Origin: Endozoicomonas sp. Mp262
GTDB lineage: Bacteria; Pseudomonadota; Gammaproteobacteria; Pseudomonadales; Endozoicomonadaceae
Assembly (NCBI RefSeq): GCF_025643335.1
Contig: NZ_CP092489.1
Location: 2,676,501 to 2,740,500, forward strand
DNA: 64,000 nucleotides
Direction: 5' to 3'
This document shows positions 9,659 through 17,967 of this stretch, one piece after another. Within the stretch, counting starts at the first letter, position 1. Each line of letters begins with the position of its first letter. The position numbers were made by a program, and so were the translations under genes. Under the pieces are notes generated by a model. The model did not search any database and was not told the DNA's origin. It worked only from the letters and a program-made list of their open reading frames with translations.

Positions 9659-10756
9659 ATGAATGATATAACCTCAACTTGCCATAAACCGGATAATAAA
9701 AATATTCAGTTATTACAGTATCGTGGTGGGCAGGCACTTTGGTTAAAGCTGGTGGGTGGACGTGTATCACTGCTGTTTCCCACGCGGCCGTTGCTGGTTA
9801 CCCTGATACTGTTCATGGCATTGGCTGCTGCAGTAATTGTGTCATTGGTAATGGGCACTACCTGGCTAAGTGTTTCGGAGGTGTTGCAGGCGTTGTCGGG
9901 GCAGGGTAGCCGGGGGGTTATTTTGCTGGTTCAGGAAATCCGGTTGCCAAGAATTCTGGCCGGATTATTGGCCGGCGCAGCGTTGGCATGCTCCGGATGC
10001 CTTATGCAGACATTATCCGGAAATCGTCTGGCAACGCCGGATGTCTTAGGCGTCAATGAGGGCGCTACGGCAATGATTTTGATCAGTTTGCTGGGCAGTA
10101 CCCTTGGCATGATGGGTCCCTGGTGGCTGGCACCATTGGGTTCTGTTATTGCTGTTTCCCTGCTGCTACTTCTGTCTGGCGGAATGGGTGCCAGAGGATA
10201 CCGGATTATTATGGTGGGACTTGCCCTGACGCATTTGATTCGGGCTGTTACCGAGCTGGGGCTGTCCCAAATACCTCCTCAGCATGCGGGTGCAACTTAT
10301 GCATGGAGTGTGGGTAGCCTGACTGGTCGTGGCTATAGCGTTGCCTTGCCTGTAGCTATTGGTATGGCGGTGATATTGCCTATGGTGTTGGGTATGGGAC
10401 GGCAGTTGTCGTTGCTGCGCTTTGATGAAGCCATGGCTAAGCCCCTTGGGCTAGCTGTAAAGCCTGTTCAATATGGTGTACTGATTATGGCTGTGGCGTT
10501 GGCCGGACTGGCGGTTGGCATTGCAGGGCCAATCAGTTTTATTGCTATAGCCGCACCTGTGCTGGCATCCCGATTCTCCGGTCCAGCTACAGTGCCTGTA
10601 TTTAATTCCGCGCTACTGGGTGGACTGTTAGTGGTATTGGCAGACACTCTGGGAAGAACGCTTACCGCTCCTGTGGAAATACCCGCCGGTGTTATCAGCA
10701 GTATCCTGGGTGGGCCTTTCCTGCTTTGGTTGTTGTTAGGGGCTGTTGACGTTTGA
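9659..10756 (+). CDS. Iron-siderophore ABC transporter permease, FecCD family (second)
   Basis: This is the partner permease. FecCD-family sequence is clear: EIRLPRILAGLLAGAALACSG, the LSGNRLATPDVLGVNEGA region, and GPISFIAIAAPVLASRF near the ATPase-contacting loop. The ATG at 9659 is preferred over the GTG at 9656. It starts three bases after the previous stop. Its last codons (GAVDV, stop) are encoded by the left terminus of the repeat element at 10736, so the natural C-terminus has been replaced or trimmed by that insertion. About 50 residues before the tail still match the family, so function may be kept. Confidence 0.93.
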   Translation: MNDITSTCHKPDNKNIQLLQYRGGQALWLKLVGGRVSLLFPTRPLLVTLILFMALAAAVIVSLVMGTTWLSVSEVLQALSGQGSRGVILLVQEIRLPRILAGLLAGAALACSGCLMQTLSGNRLATPDVLGVNEGATAMILISLLGSTLGMMGPWWLAPLGSVIAVSLLLLLSGGMGARGYRIIMVGLALTHLIRAVTELGLSQIPPQHAGATYAWSVGSLTGRGYSVALPVAIGMAVILPMVLGMGRQLSLLRFDEAMAKPLGLAVKPVQYGVLIMAVALAGLAVGIAGPISFIAIAAPVLASRFSGPATVPVFNSALLGGLLVVLADTLGRTLTAPVEIPAGVISSILGGPFLLWLLLGAVDV

Positions 10757-11021
10757 TCGTGAGCTCAGTGGCTCGTAAAGCGGTTTTCCGCAATACCCAA
10801 TGGGGCACACTGGGCGGACTGGTGCAGGCATAGTTATTCTACGTCAAGCCAGTCCAACGCAGTCGGAAAGCCGCTTTACGAGCCACCCGAAGGGCCAAAA
10901 CCAGCGCTTCCGTGCCGTCGTTGCAGTAGCTTGAAAGACGTGAGTCTTCCTGCGCTACTGCGTCTAGCCACGAAACCGCTGGTTTTGGCTGAGCACACGA
11001 GCAAACGTCAACAGCCCCTAA
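10736..11021. repeat. MITE-like inverted-repeat element between permease and ATPase genes
   Basis: A 286-bp segment begins TTAGGGGCTGTTGACGTTTG and ends with the reverse complement of that sequence, giving termini of about 26 bp with one mismatch. Inside is a second pair: GGCTCGTAAAGCGGTTTTCC near 10770 and its complement near 10867, with one mismatch. A third short pair (GCCAAAACCAGCG near 10894, CGCTGGTTTTGGC near 10977) also occurs. No coding capacity is visible. The right end recurs at 25361-25405, so the element is dispersed in the genome. It separates the transporter ATPase gene from its operon and supplies the stop codon of the upstream permease. Confidence 0.8.
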
Positions 11022-11057
11022 CAGATCAATGAAATAAATGTAGAGGTAAACGACGTA

Positions 11058-11843
11058 GTGCGATTGTCTGTTGATAAACTCAGGGTCAGCTATCCGGATT
11101 TTGTAGCGGTTCATGACATCAGCCTGGAGGTTCCTGCCGGAAAGGTGGCGGTGATTGTCGGGCCCAATGGTTGTGGCAAGTCCACATTGCTGCGAACCCT
11201 TGCTCGCCTGCATAAACCGGACAGTGGTGAGGCTGCGGTTGATGGCAAACGGGTATGGAATATGAAACCGGCAGTGGCAGCAAAGCATATTGCCCTTTTG
11301 CCGCAGTCGCCCATAGCACCCGAGGGTATTACTGTTAGAGGGCTGGTGCAGTATGGCCGCCATCCTCATCAGGGGTTATTTTGGCAATGGACGGATGCGG
11401 ACGAGCAAGCTGTACGGCAAGCTCTGGTAGCAACAGGGATGGAGCATCTGGCTGCCAGAAAGCTGAGTCAGCTGTCCGGAGGTCAGCAGCAACGGTGCTG
11501 GCTGGCTACTGTACTGGCTCAGGAAACGCCGCTAGTGCTGCTGGATGAGCCTACCAGTATGCTGGATATGGGACACCAGACTGAGGTATTAAGTCTGGTT
11601 CGGGAGCTGGCAAAAACCGGTCGATCTTTTGTGATTGTATTACATGATCTGATTGCGGCGGCCCGTTATGCCGATATTCTGATTGCCATGAGAGACGGTA
11701 AACTGGTGGCTCAGGGAAAACCTTCAGATATTGTGACATCTGAGCTGGTTCGTCAGCTATATGATGTGGATGCTGATGTTTTAAAAGCACCGGCTGATGG
11801 AGCGCCGGTAGTGGTGCCTATGGCAAGATCCATGGTTGCCTGA
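11058..11843 (+). CDS. Iron-siderophore ABC transporter ATP-binding protein (FepC/FecE type)
   Basis: This 261-residue ATPase powers ferric-siderophore import through the two FecCD permeases upstream. Walker A is GPNGCGKST near residue 37, the Q-loop is LLPQSPIAPEGITV, the signature is LSGGQQQR, Walker B is LVLLDEPTSMLD, and the switch His is in IVLHDL. The start is GTG with AGAGG about 12 bases upstream; no earlier in-frame start fits. The gene is separated from the permeases by the MITE-like element at 10736-11021, so its transcription now depends on read-through of that element or on a promoter within it. Confidence 0.95.
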   Translation: MRLSVDKLRVSYPDFVAVHDISLEVPAGKVAVIVGPNGCGKSTLLRTLARLHKPDSGEAAVDGKRVWNMKPAVAAKHIALLPQSPIAPEGITVRGLVQYGRHPHQGLFWQWTDADEQAVRQALVATGMEHLAARKLSQLSGGQQQRCWLATVLAQETPLVLLDEPTSMLDMGHQTEVLSLVRELAKTGRSFVIVLHDLIAAARYADILIAMRDGKLVAQGKPSDIVTSELVRQLYDVDADVLKAPADGAPVVVPMARSMVA

Positions 11844-11851
11844 TTTTTTAA

Positions 11852-12080
11852 ACCACGAAGCACACGAAGGGCACTAAGCTTTACAGGAACAGCCTTTGTG
11901 CTCTTTATGTGCTTCCTCGTTCCCGGCGTCTTGAGGGTGTCGCGAAAGCCGCTTTTCATATATCAGTATGAAAAACTCGTCTCTACAGCCCTTGTATATC
12001 AAGAGGGTTAATTCTCATTTAGAGCATGAGAAGGAGAAACTATGACTTTCGCGACAACCTCTCCTTGCCGGGAATGCATA
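11852..12080. repeat. Dispersed nested inverted repeat, copy A
   Basis: The segment contains ACCACGAAGCACACGAAG with a partial complement about 40 bp later (TTTGTGCTCTTTATGTGC), then CTCGTTCCCGGCG and GTCGCGAAAG, and finally CTTTCGCGACAACCTCTCC with GCCGGGAATGCATACGGG. The TCGCGAAAG/CTTTCGCGA pair brackets about 90 bp of unique sequence. The same modules appear at 12960, 28897, 30683, 45561 and 61972. It fills the gap between the ATPase gene and the convergent entA. Confidence 0.7.
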
Positions 12081-12150
12081 CGGGAGGTTATCAGTTAATA
12101 CTGAAGTTGAGGTTAAAAGCCTGCCTTCCTTGGCAGTAAGAATATGGTCA

Positions 12151-12927
12151 TTAAACACCTAAGGTTGCTCCACCATCCACTGTGATTTCTTCCATGGTAA
12201 TATGCCCAGCGTCGTCTGATAGCAAAAATAGAATGGTATTGGCGATATCCTGAGGTGTGGCAATTTTCTGCAATGGTATTCCCAAGCGATAGCTTTCAGG
12301 ACTTCCCTTCAGAATTTGCTCTGGCATCGTGTCATCGGTCCATAAAATTCGTTGCATGGGTGTATCGGTAGAACCCGGTGATACCAGGTTGCAGCGAATA
12401 CCGTACTCAGCCAGTTCCAGGCCGAGACAGCGGGTTAGCTGGGATATCGCCGCTTTAGAGGCAGCATAGGCCCCCATACCGGTACGGGGTGTTTTGGCAG
12501 CATTGGAACTGACATTAACAATGACACCCTGACGTCTTTCCTTCATTAATTTACCAATGACCCGGCAGGTATTGAAAAACCCGGTGGTATTGGTGGTCAG
12601 GGTTGCATTCCAGTCGTTATCGCTGAGTTCGGTGAGGTTGCCCATACGAAGAATAGCGGCAACATTAACCAGCATATCAATGGGTCCAAGCTGGCTTTCG
12701 ATACAGGTTATCGCTTCGTTTACCTGATGGCTATTGCCAATATCAACGGTATAAATCGAAGCCTTGTACCCGGCAGTAAGTAGTTCAGATTCTAAGGTTT
12801 CAAGTGCTTCGGTATTAATATCTAGTAAAGCCACCGTTGCCCCTTTTTTTGCCAGGGATTCTGCAACGGTTTTACCTATGCCTTGGGCGGCACCGGTGAT
12901 CAGGGCGACTTTATTATAAAAGTTCAT
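12151..12927 (-). CDS. entA: 2,3-dihydro-2,3-dihydroxybenzoate dehydrogenase
   Basis: This 258-residue short-chain dehydrogenase oxidises the EntB product to 2,3-dihydroxybenzoate with NAD. The cofactor motif GAAQGIGK is near residues 12-19, NVAAILRMG follows near 88, and the catalytic Ser-Tyr-Lys set lies in VSSNAAKTPRTGMGAYAASKAA. The EntA-typical run CNLVSPGSTDTPMQ separates it from generic SDR enzymes. It stands apart from entEB, on the opposite strand, downstream of the receptor gene and in the same direction. The Fur box at 15161 may control both, although a repeat lies between them. Confidence 0.93.
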   Translation of the reverse strand: MNFYNKVALITGAAQGIGKTVAESLAKKGATVALLDINTEALETLESELLTAGYKASIYTVDIGNSHQVNEAITCIESQLGPIDMLVNVAAILRMGNLTELSDNDWNATLTTNTTGFFNTCRVIGKLMKERRQGVIVNVSSNAAKTPRTGMGAYAASKAAISQLTRCLGLELAEYGIRCNLVSPGSTDTPMQRILWTDDTMPEQILKGSPESYRLGIPLQKIATPQDIANTILFLLSDDAGHITMEEITVDGGATLGV

Positions 12928-12959
12928 TGTGGGCCTTTGGTGCTGTAGGGATGGGTTTT

Positions 12960-13143
12960 ACCACAAAGGCACAGAGATTTTTTGAACGGAGTTTGTTGTC
13001 TATCCTCGTTCCCAGGCTCCAGCCTGGGAATGCATACCTCTCCAAGCCGTAAAAGTTAGAGATATTCGTATGCATTCCCAGCGGGGACGCTGGGAACGAG
13101 AGTATGACGTACTGGGGGCTCTGTGCCTTGGTGTCTTTGTGGT
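12960..13143. repeat. Dispersed nested inverted repeat, copy B
   Basis: The outer pair is ACCACAAAGGCACAGAG at 12960 and its partner CTCTGTGCCTTGGTGTCTTTGTGGT ending at 13143. An inner pair reads CTCGTTCCCAGGCTCC with GCCTGGGAATGCATACC, and TATGCATTCCCAGCG with CGCTGGGAACGAG near 13093-13105. The module order is the reverse of copies C and D, where the GTTCCC module is outermost. This suggests that one repeat can insert into another. It lies between entA and the receptor gene. Confidence 0.7.
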
Positions 13144-13150
13144 TATTTCC

Positions 13151-15121
13151 TTAGAAGCTGGCCGTTGCGCCTACGTAGTAAGTACGACCACGTTCCATAT
13201 AGCTGAAGTTGCTGTCCTTTTCGTTCAGACGGGTGTCACCAATGTTAGTGACGCCGGTGCGGAAGGACAGGGACTTGCTGTACTTGTAGTTCAGGCCCAG
13301 GTCAATGGTGCTATAGCCGGGTAGATCGTTACGGCTAAAGCCTGCCTCCTGGTCGCCAGTGTATTTATAGGATACAAAGGTGTTCAGGTTAGCCATAGCC
13401 TGCCAATCCACATTAACATTGAATGTTTGACGAGGGGTGTCTGTCAGCAGCTTATTGCTGCCATTGCTTTTATCTCTGGAGTCGCTGTAAGCATAGTTGG
13501 CAGAAATGTTAACGGTATCCGTTAACTGTCTACGACCTGTTAACTCAACACCTTTGATTTGGGCTTCATTCAGGTTAGTCCAGGTTCGATCCTTGGGGTA
13601 TGGCTTATTGGTTGTCAGGGTGGTGATCATGTCCTTAATGTCTGTCTGGAAAACAGTGGCACTGACATCCCATAAGGGCTGCTCGTAAATTGCAGAGAGT
13701 TCGTAACTGACAGATGTTTCCGGTTTCAGGTCCGGGTTGCCATAGATCTTACAATCGCCGCCACAGCTAACAATGTTATAGTTTGGATCCATTTCTGAAA
13801 TTCTGGGTGCTTTATAGGCTGTGCCTACACCGCCTTTCAAAGTCAAAGCATCTGTTGCGCTGTAAACCAGATACCCCCGAGGACTGAAATGGCTGCCAAA
13901 CTCACTGTGATTGTCCAGACGACCGCCAAGGGTCGCTGTCCAACTGTCATTAATAAACCACTCATCCTGGGCAAAGATGGCTTTTTTGGTGACTTCTGCC
14001 TTGCCACCGTTACTCAGGTTTCTTGAGTTTTCCAGTTCTGTTTTGGTGAACTCGGCACCAGTGGTCAGCAGATGGTCGCCAAACTCGGTATTAATATGGC
14101 CATCCAGGGTTTGGTTGGTCTGATGAATATCACCATTTTCCATATTTAGCCCGGGTTTGTTACTTTTAATGTCATCCCAGACATCGGATTTTTCGACATA
14201 GGCCCTAAGTTGACTGTTGCCCCAGCCCCATTTGCCTTTATGGGTCAGTGCATAGGTCTCACGATCGATTTTCTGGTCTGCCGCACCAACACCGTATATA
14301 GCCTTTCGTTTATCGCTGTTCTTGGCCAGGTCGAATGCCAGGCTTTGTTGTTCATTAATTTGCCAGTCAAAAACACTGCTTAGATTTTTAACATCTTTAT
14401 CTTCCAGCTTTGTGAATTGTGCCTCGTTTCCTTCCAGGGGGGTCCAGGCACTACGATCACGAATATCTGCATTCAGTGTCATTTTCAGCTTATCCTTTAT
14501 TAAAGGACCGCTTAGATAAAGACTGCCAAGATGGTCATCACCGCCGTCATTGCCTTCGATGGTGTAATAATCATAGCTCAGGCGCCCACTCCACTTTTCA
14601 GCCCCCGGCTTGGTGATAATGTTAATAACACCGCCCAGGGCATCGGCACCATAGAGTGAGGACATAGGACCACGAACAATTTCGACACGTTCGATACTGT
14701 CCACGGGTATGGTGGAGATATCCAGGTCATTGGCACGGAACAGGGTTTCAGAGGCATTAATACGACGTCCGTCAACCATCATGACGGTGTATTTGCCGTT
14801 TTGTCCAGGTAGGCCTCGCATGCTAATGGTTGGACGACCGCCGATTCCACCTTGGGTTAACTGTACGCCAGGGGTTTTTCTAAGGGCTTCAACAATATCC
14901 CCGCCAGACTTTTCCCTGATTTCATCACCCGTAACCACAGTGATGGAAGCAGGTGCTGTGGCTTCCAGGTGCTCAGTATTAGAGGCAGTCACCACGACTT
15001 TGTCTAATTGATAAGGTTGTTCAACCTGCTCAGCGGCATAGGCGGTAGCAGATAGAACGGAGGTGATGGCGAGAGTGAGAGGTAGTAATCCCGTCTTTGG
15101 AAAGCGTACAACCCTGGACAT
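13151..15121 (-). CDS. TonB-dependent outer-membrane receptor for catechol siderophores
   Basis: The 656-residue protein imports ferric siderophore across the outer membrane using TonB energy. It has a cleavable signal peptide ending near residue 29 (ATAYAA), a TonB box near residue 42 (DKVVVTAS), a plug domain with TISMRGLPGQNGKYTVMMVDG and IERVEIVRGPMSSLYGADALGG, and a beta-barrel ending in phenylalanine. The plug resembles the catecholate receptor group containing FepA, IrgA and CirA. Placement beside ent and transporter genes supports a siderophore role. A Fur box stands 40 bp upstream of the start. Confidence 0.93.
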   Translation of the reverse strand: MSRVVRFPKTGLLPLTLAITSVLSATAYAAEQVEQPYQLDKVVVTASNTEHLEATAPASITVVTGDEIREKSGGDIVEALRKTPGVQLTQGGIGGRPTISMRGLPGQNGKYTVMMVDGRRINASETLFRANDLDISTIPVDSIERVEIVRGPMSSLYGADALGGVINIITKPGAEKWSGRLSYDYYTIEGNDGGDDHLGSLYLSGPLIKDKLKMTLNADIRDRSAWTPLEGNEAQFTKLEDKDVKNLSSVFDWQINEQQSLAFDLAKNSDKRKAIYGVGAADQKIDRETYALTHKGKWGWGNSQLRAYVEKSDVWDDIKSNKPGLNMENGDIHQTNQTLDGHINTEFGDHLLTTGAEFTKTELENSRNLSNGGKAEVTKKAIFAQDEWFINDSWTATLGGRLDNHSEFGSHFSPRGYLVYSATDALTLKGGVGTAYKAPRISEMDPNYNIVSCGGDCKIYGNPDLKPETSVSYELSAIYEQPLWDVSATVFQTDIKDMITTLTTNKPYPKDRTWTNLNEAQIKGVELTGRRQLTDTVNISANYAYSDSRDKSNGSNKLLTDTPRQTFNVNVDWQAMANLNTFVSYKYTGDQEAGFSRNDLPGYSTIDLGLNYKYSKSLSFRTGVTNIGDTRLNEKDSNFSYMERGRTYYVGATASF

Positions 15122-15160
15122 TAACTAACCTGTATAGTGATATATGTAAATAGAGTGCAA

Positions 15161-15179
15161 ATAATAACGATTATCAGTT
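15161..15179. promoter_or_regulatory. Fur box upstream of the TonB-dependent receptor
   Basis: On the minus strand the sequence reads CTGATAATCGTTATTAT, a close match to the Fur consensus of GATAAT repeats, about 40 bp upstream of the receptor start. Control of the receptor, and possibly of entA downstream, by iron is inferred. The remainder of the gap up to 15388 holds no gene I can support. Confidence 0.8.
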
Positions 15180-15388
15180 AGATTGTCATATGGTTATTGA
15201 CCCTAACGTTTTATGAAGAAAGGGGAGAAGAGGCTGCCGCAAAGCGTCTAAACCGCGCCCAGTTAGATAACCGCAATTTGATAGAGCTGTGATGGGCGCG
15301 CTTTAGTAATCGCTTCGCTTGATGAACAAGTCAGGAATATCCGGTTTTCAAACGAGTTTTGGTTTAGCACAATAGCCTGTTTTTTTTT

Positions 15389-15414
15389 GGAACCACGAAG
15401 GGTTTCGTGGTTCC
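15389..15414. terminator. Perfect hairpin flanked by T and A runs
   Basis: GGAACCACGAA and TTTCGTGGTTCC form a stem of about 11 bp with a short GG loop. Eight T residues precede it on the plus strand, which become an A run read the other way, and AAAACGTCTTTTT follows. It could terminate the minus-strand transglycosylase gene (stop at 15478). The stem sequence resembles the ACCACGAAG module of the dispersed repeats, so it may be a reduced copy of that repeat. Confidence 0.55.
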
Positions 15415-15477
15415 AAAACGTCTTTTTGTAATCCGCTCAGAAACCTGAGAATGAGAAGGGATGAAAGGGGTGTTGTA

Positions 15478-16701
15478 CTATTGGCTACTCTCTCCCAAAG
15501 CAATATCCAGGGCATCAAATACGGTTTTTCTGGGGTAGCCATCAGCAACCATCTCTTGCTCTTCCTGGTAGTCCCGAATAGCTTTGCGAGTGGCAGGCCC
15601 CAGGATGCCATCCGGTTTACCACTTTCAAAACCCAGCTCATTCAGCTTTTCCTGAAGTTCCCTGATTTGCACTGTATTCAGGCGGGGTTGGTTCGCCGGA
15701 GGTTGCTGGTGAAAGGCGGGTGAACCATTAATTCGGTCAGCGAGGTGACCCACAGCCAGTGCATAATAAACAGAGCGATTCCAGTCCATAATCACATGGA
15801 AGTTATCATAAAGCAGGAAAGCAGGACCTTTATAGCCAGCGGGTATAATTAGCTCGGCTTCAATGTCAGCAGGAGGAACTGGGCTGTCGTAAACGGTGGT
15901 GACACCGAGTTTATTCCATTCTTCCAATGACTTTTTATGGCTTAAGCCCGCGCTAAGGTAATTGAAGTTTTCAGGTAACTTTACTTCCCGTCCCCACTTC
16001 CAGTTGCGTTGCCAACCCAGCTGATTCAGAAAGTTGGCAGCGGAGGTCAGGGCATCGGGGATACTTTTCCAAAGATTGACCCGGCCATTATTTTCGCCGT
16101 CTATGCCATAACGGAGATAGGCTGAAGGCATAAACTGGGTTTGACCCATGGCTCCTGCCCATGATCCCAGCATCTGCTCGGGATCAATATTATGTTTTTC
16201 CATCAGCTTTAGAGCTGCAATGATTTCTTTGGTGAAATAACCGGAACGGCGGTGGTCACAGGCAAGGGTGGCAAGGGTATCCAGCACCGGAAATTTACCC
16301 AGGTAAGCGCCGTAGTTGGTTTCCAGTCCCCAAAAGGCAACAAGGACATGCTGAGGAATGCCGTACTCTTTGGTCAGCTTGTCCAGTAGAGGTTTGTATT
16401 CCTTGATTAGTCTCCGTCCTTGCTCAATACGAAAGTCACTGATTCGTTTATCAAGGTAGTTGCCCAGTGTTTCATTAAACTCAGGCTGTCTTCGATCCAG
16501 CTCAATGGTGCGTGGAATCAGCTTGACTGGACTCAGGGCTTCATTGATGGTTCTTTTGGATACACCTTCTGCCAATGCTTGCTGTTCGATATCACCTATA
16601 CATTGTTGAAAAGCGGTTGGCTGGGGATCCATGATGGCATAGACCATTGAGGTGCCTGAGAGTAATATTGACGCAATAAATGTCCCTGCTTGTCTTAGCA
16701 C
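15478..16701 (-). CDS. Lytic murein transglycosylase, MltB family, with peptidoglycan-binding domain
   Basis: The 407-residue enzyme cleaves the glycan strands of peptidoglycan, producing anhydromuramyl ends. After a signal peptide (about residues 1-22) lies an SLT_2 domain; FWGLETNYGAYLGKFPVL holds the catalytic Glu, and GSWAGAMGQTQFMPSAYLRYG is the family signature. Residues 340-400 form a PG_binding_1 domain (LQEKLNELGFESGKPDGILG, then ATRKAIRDYQ). There is no lipobox, so it is probably periplasmic and soluble. It is a stand-alone gene. Confidence 0.94.
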   Translation of the reverse strand: MLRQAGTFIASILLSGTSMVYAIMDPQPTAFQQCIGDIEQQALAEGVSKRTINEALSPVKLIPRTIELDRRQPEFNETLGNYLDKRISDFRIEQGRRLIKEYKPLLDKLTKEYGIPQHVLVAFWGLETNYGAYLGKFPVLDTLATLACDHRRSGYFTKEIIAALKLMEKHNIDPEQMLGSWAGAMGQTQFMPSAYLRYGIDGENNGRVNLWKSIPDALTSAANFLNQLGWQRNWKWGREVKLPENFNYLSAGLSHKKSLEEWNKLGVTTVYDSPVPPADIEAELIIPAGYKGPAFLLYDNFHVIMDWNRSVYYALAVGHLADRINGSPAFHQQPPANQPRLNTVQIRELQEKLNELGFESGKPDGILGPATRKAIRDYQEEQEMVADGYPRKTVFDALDIALGESSQ

Positions 16702-16947
16702 AGTTATTCCTCTTGGTTGAGGGTTATACTAAGAGGCTGCCCATAATCGTTCTTGTTGCTTTCACAGTTTGCAAAAGATCATAACAGCCTCTGAAATCAT
16801 GGTATCAACCCTTGCTGATAATAACGATAACTAAACGGTAGTTTTTGTATTTACTCATTCGGAGTAATCTAGCTAAATAAACGTCAATGTTTCGGTAAAC
16901 CACTATGGTTGAATCCATGGATAACCATAATAATTGGGATATTCTTC

Positions 16948-17039
16948 GGAAGCAGATGGGGTCTGGTGGCTCCCTCGGTCTTCAAAACCGATGTAAGCTG
17001 AGAAAGCTTTGGCAGGTTCGATTCCTGCCTCTTCCGCCA
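16948..17039 (+). tRNA. selC: tRNA-Sec(TCA), copy 1
   Basis: The 92-nt sequence starts GGAAGCAG and ends CTTCCGCCA with the CCA encoded. The anticodon loop CTTCAAA between TCGGT and ACCGA gives anticodon TCA at 16982-16984. A long variable arm (AAGCT-GAGA-AAGCTT) and a T arm GGCAGG-TTCGATT-CCTGCC are visible. These features identify selenocysteine tRNA. Acceptor positions 6-7 (CA against CT) seem unpaired, an oddity shared by copy 2 at 25522, which is identical. The copy probably marks one edge of an integrated segment. Confidence 0.93.
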
Positions 17040-17143
17040 AGCACTTTATTTATCTCCCTTTACCTGCAAGCGTCACCTCTATATAAAAAAGTTGCAACAG
17101 GTTTGCTCTGTAGATTGTGTAAAACAAAAGTAAGGCTGCCACC

Positions 17144-17653
17144 GTGAAAGAACTAATTAAAAAAATTGACTTGCAAATTATACCTCTGCATATTTTTTTG
17201 GGTGTTTTTTGGTTTAAGAATGGTTTTATCGATAAGCTTTGTGGGGTTTTTTTAGGTATTTTAACTCCGGAAACTGCCTATCAGGGAGATACCTGGGTAG
17301 GCTGGAAATCTTATATTGTAGGTACCTGGGATAAAAGCCAGGTTGGTCACATTTTTTTAAGTCCGCTATTTGATATTTTATTTCCGGTACTGATTGTCTT
17401 ACAGTGTCTTCCTTTTATTTTGGTAATAGCTTCCCTGTTAAAGGGTGAGTTCATGCAGGGCGCGAATCACCGCTTTTTGAAAGCAGCTGCTTCCGCATCA
17501 TTGCTGGTAACCAGTATTATGCTTTTCAGTCAAACTCTGGCAGGAGCAAGCGATGGAAAATATCTGTGGCAGCTCCTTGGCCTGGGAATGATCATAATCA
17601 TGTATATCAATTCTAAATCTTCTGCTGCAGCCAAAGGTGCCCGTATGGTGTAA
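17144..17653 (+). CDS. Small membrane protein, about four transmembrane segments
   Basis: The 169-residue product has hydrophobic segments near residues 12-35, 72-98, 110-130 and 140-155. The opening HIFLGVFWFKNGFIDKL and overall size recall DoxX-like membrane proteins, but no diagnostic residue is seen, so that is only a suggestion. The start is GTG, without a strong ribosome binding site. It lies 104 bp after tRNA-Sec copy 1 and runs directly into a decayed tRNA-Sec-like sequence, so it belongs to the accessory segment between the two tRNAs. Confidence 0.6.
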   Translation: MKELIKKIDLQIIPLHIFLGVFWFKNGFIDKLCGVFLGILTPETAYQGDTWVGWKSYIVGTWDKSQVGHIFLSPLFDILFPVLIVLQCLPFILVIASLLKGEFMQGANHRFLKAAASASLLVTSIMLFSQTLAGASDGKYLWQLLGLGMIIIMYINSKSSAAAKGARMV

Positions 17654-17737
17654 TGGGGCGGGTTGGCGATTTGCACCGAGCGCAATACTGATATTGACTT
17701 GGAAGACTTTTGGCAGGTTCAATCCCTGCCTTTTTCG
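17654..17737 (+). pseudogene. Decayed tRNA-Sec-like sequence
   Basis: The 3' part, GGAAGACTTTTGGCAGGTTC then AATCCCTGCCTTTTTCG, aligns with the variable arm, T arm and acceptor end of the two intact tRNA-Sec genes (GAAAGCTTTGGCAGGTTCGATTCCTGCCTCTTCCG). The 5' part ATGGGGCGGGTTGGC resembles the D arm ATGGGGTCTGGTGGC. The anticodon region is unrecognisable and CCA is lost. The T arm can still pair perfectly (GGCAGG with CCTGCC). It is best seen as an older duplicate of the tRNA, perhaps an earlier integration scar. Confidence 0.6.
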
Positions 17738-17967
17738 TTAAATTTTCTTTCTGCTTATTAGATTATTCAATTGTTTGGGGAAATGAAAAAATACCTGCTA
17801 TAAGGCATCAATAGCTCCTAATATACTCAGATTGAGTGACCTTTGATGACAATTATTATGTTAGAATGACTGATAATTTGTTTTTTTTACTGTCAATTTT
17901 TGTTTTGTTTGAACTAATGTGCTTTTCTTTCTGTCTTTAATAAAAATAAATGAAAGAAGTGTCAATT

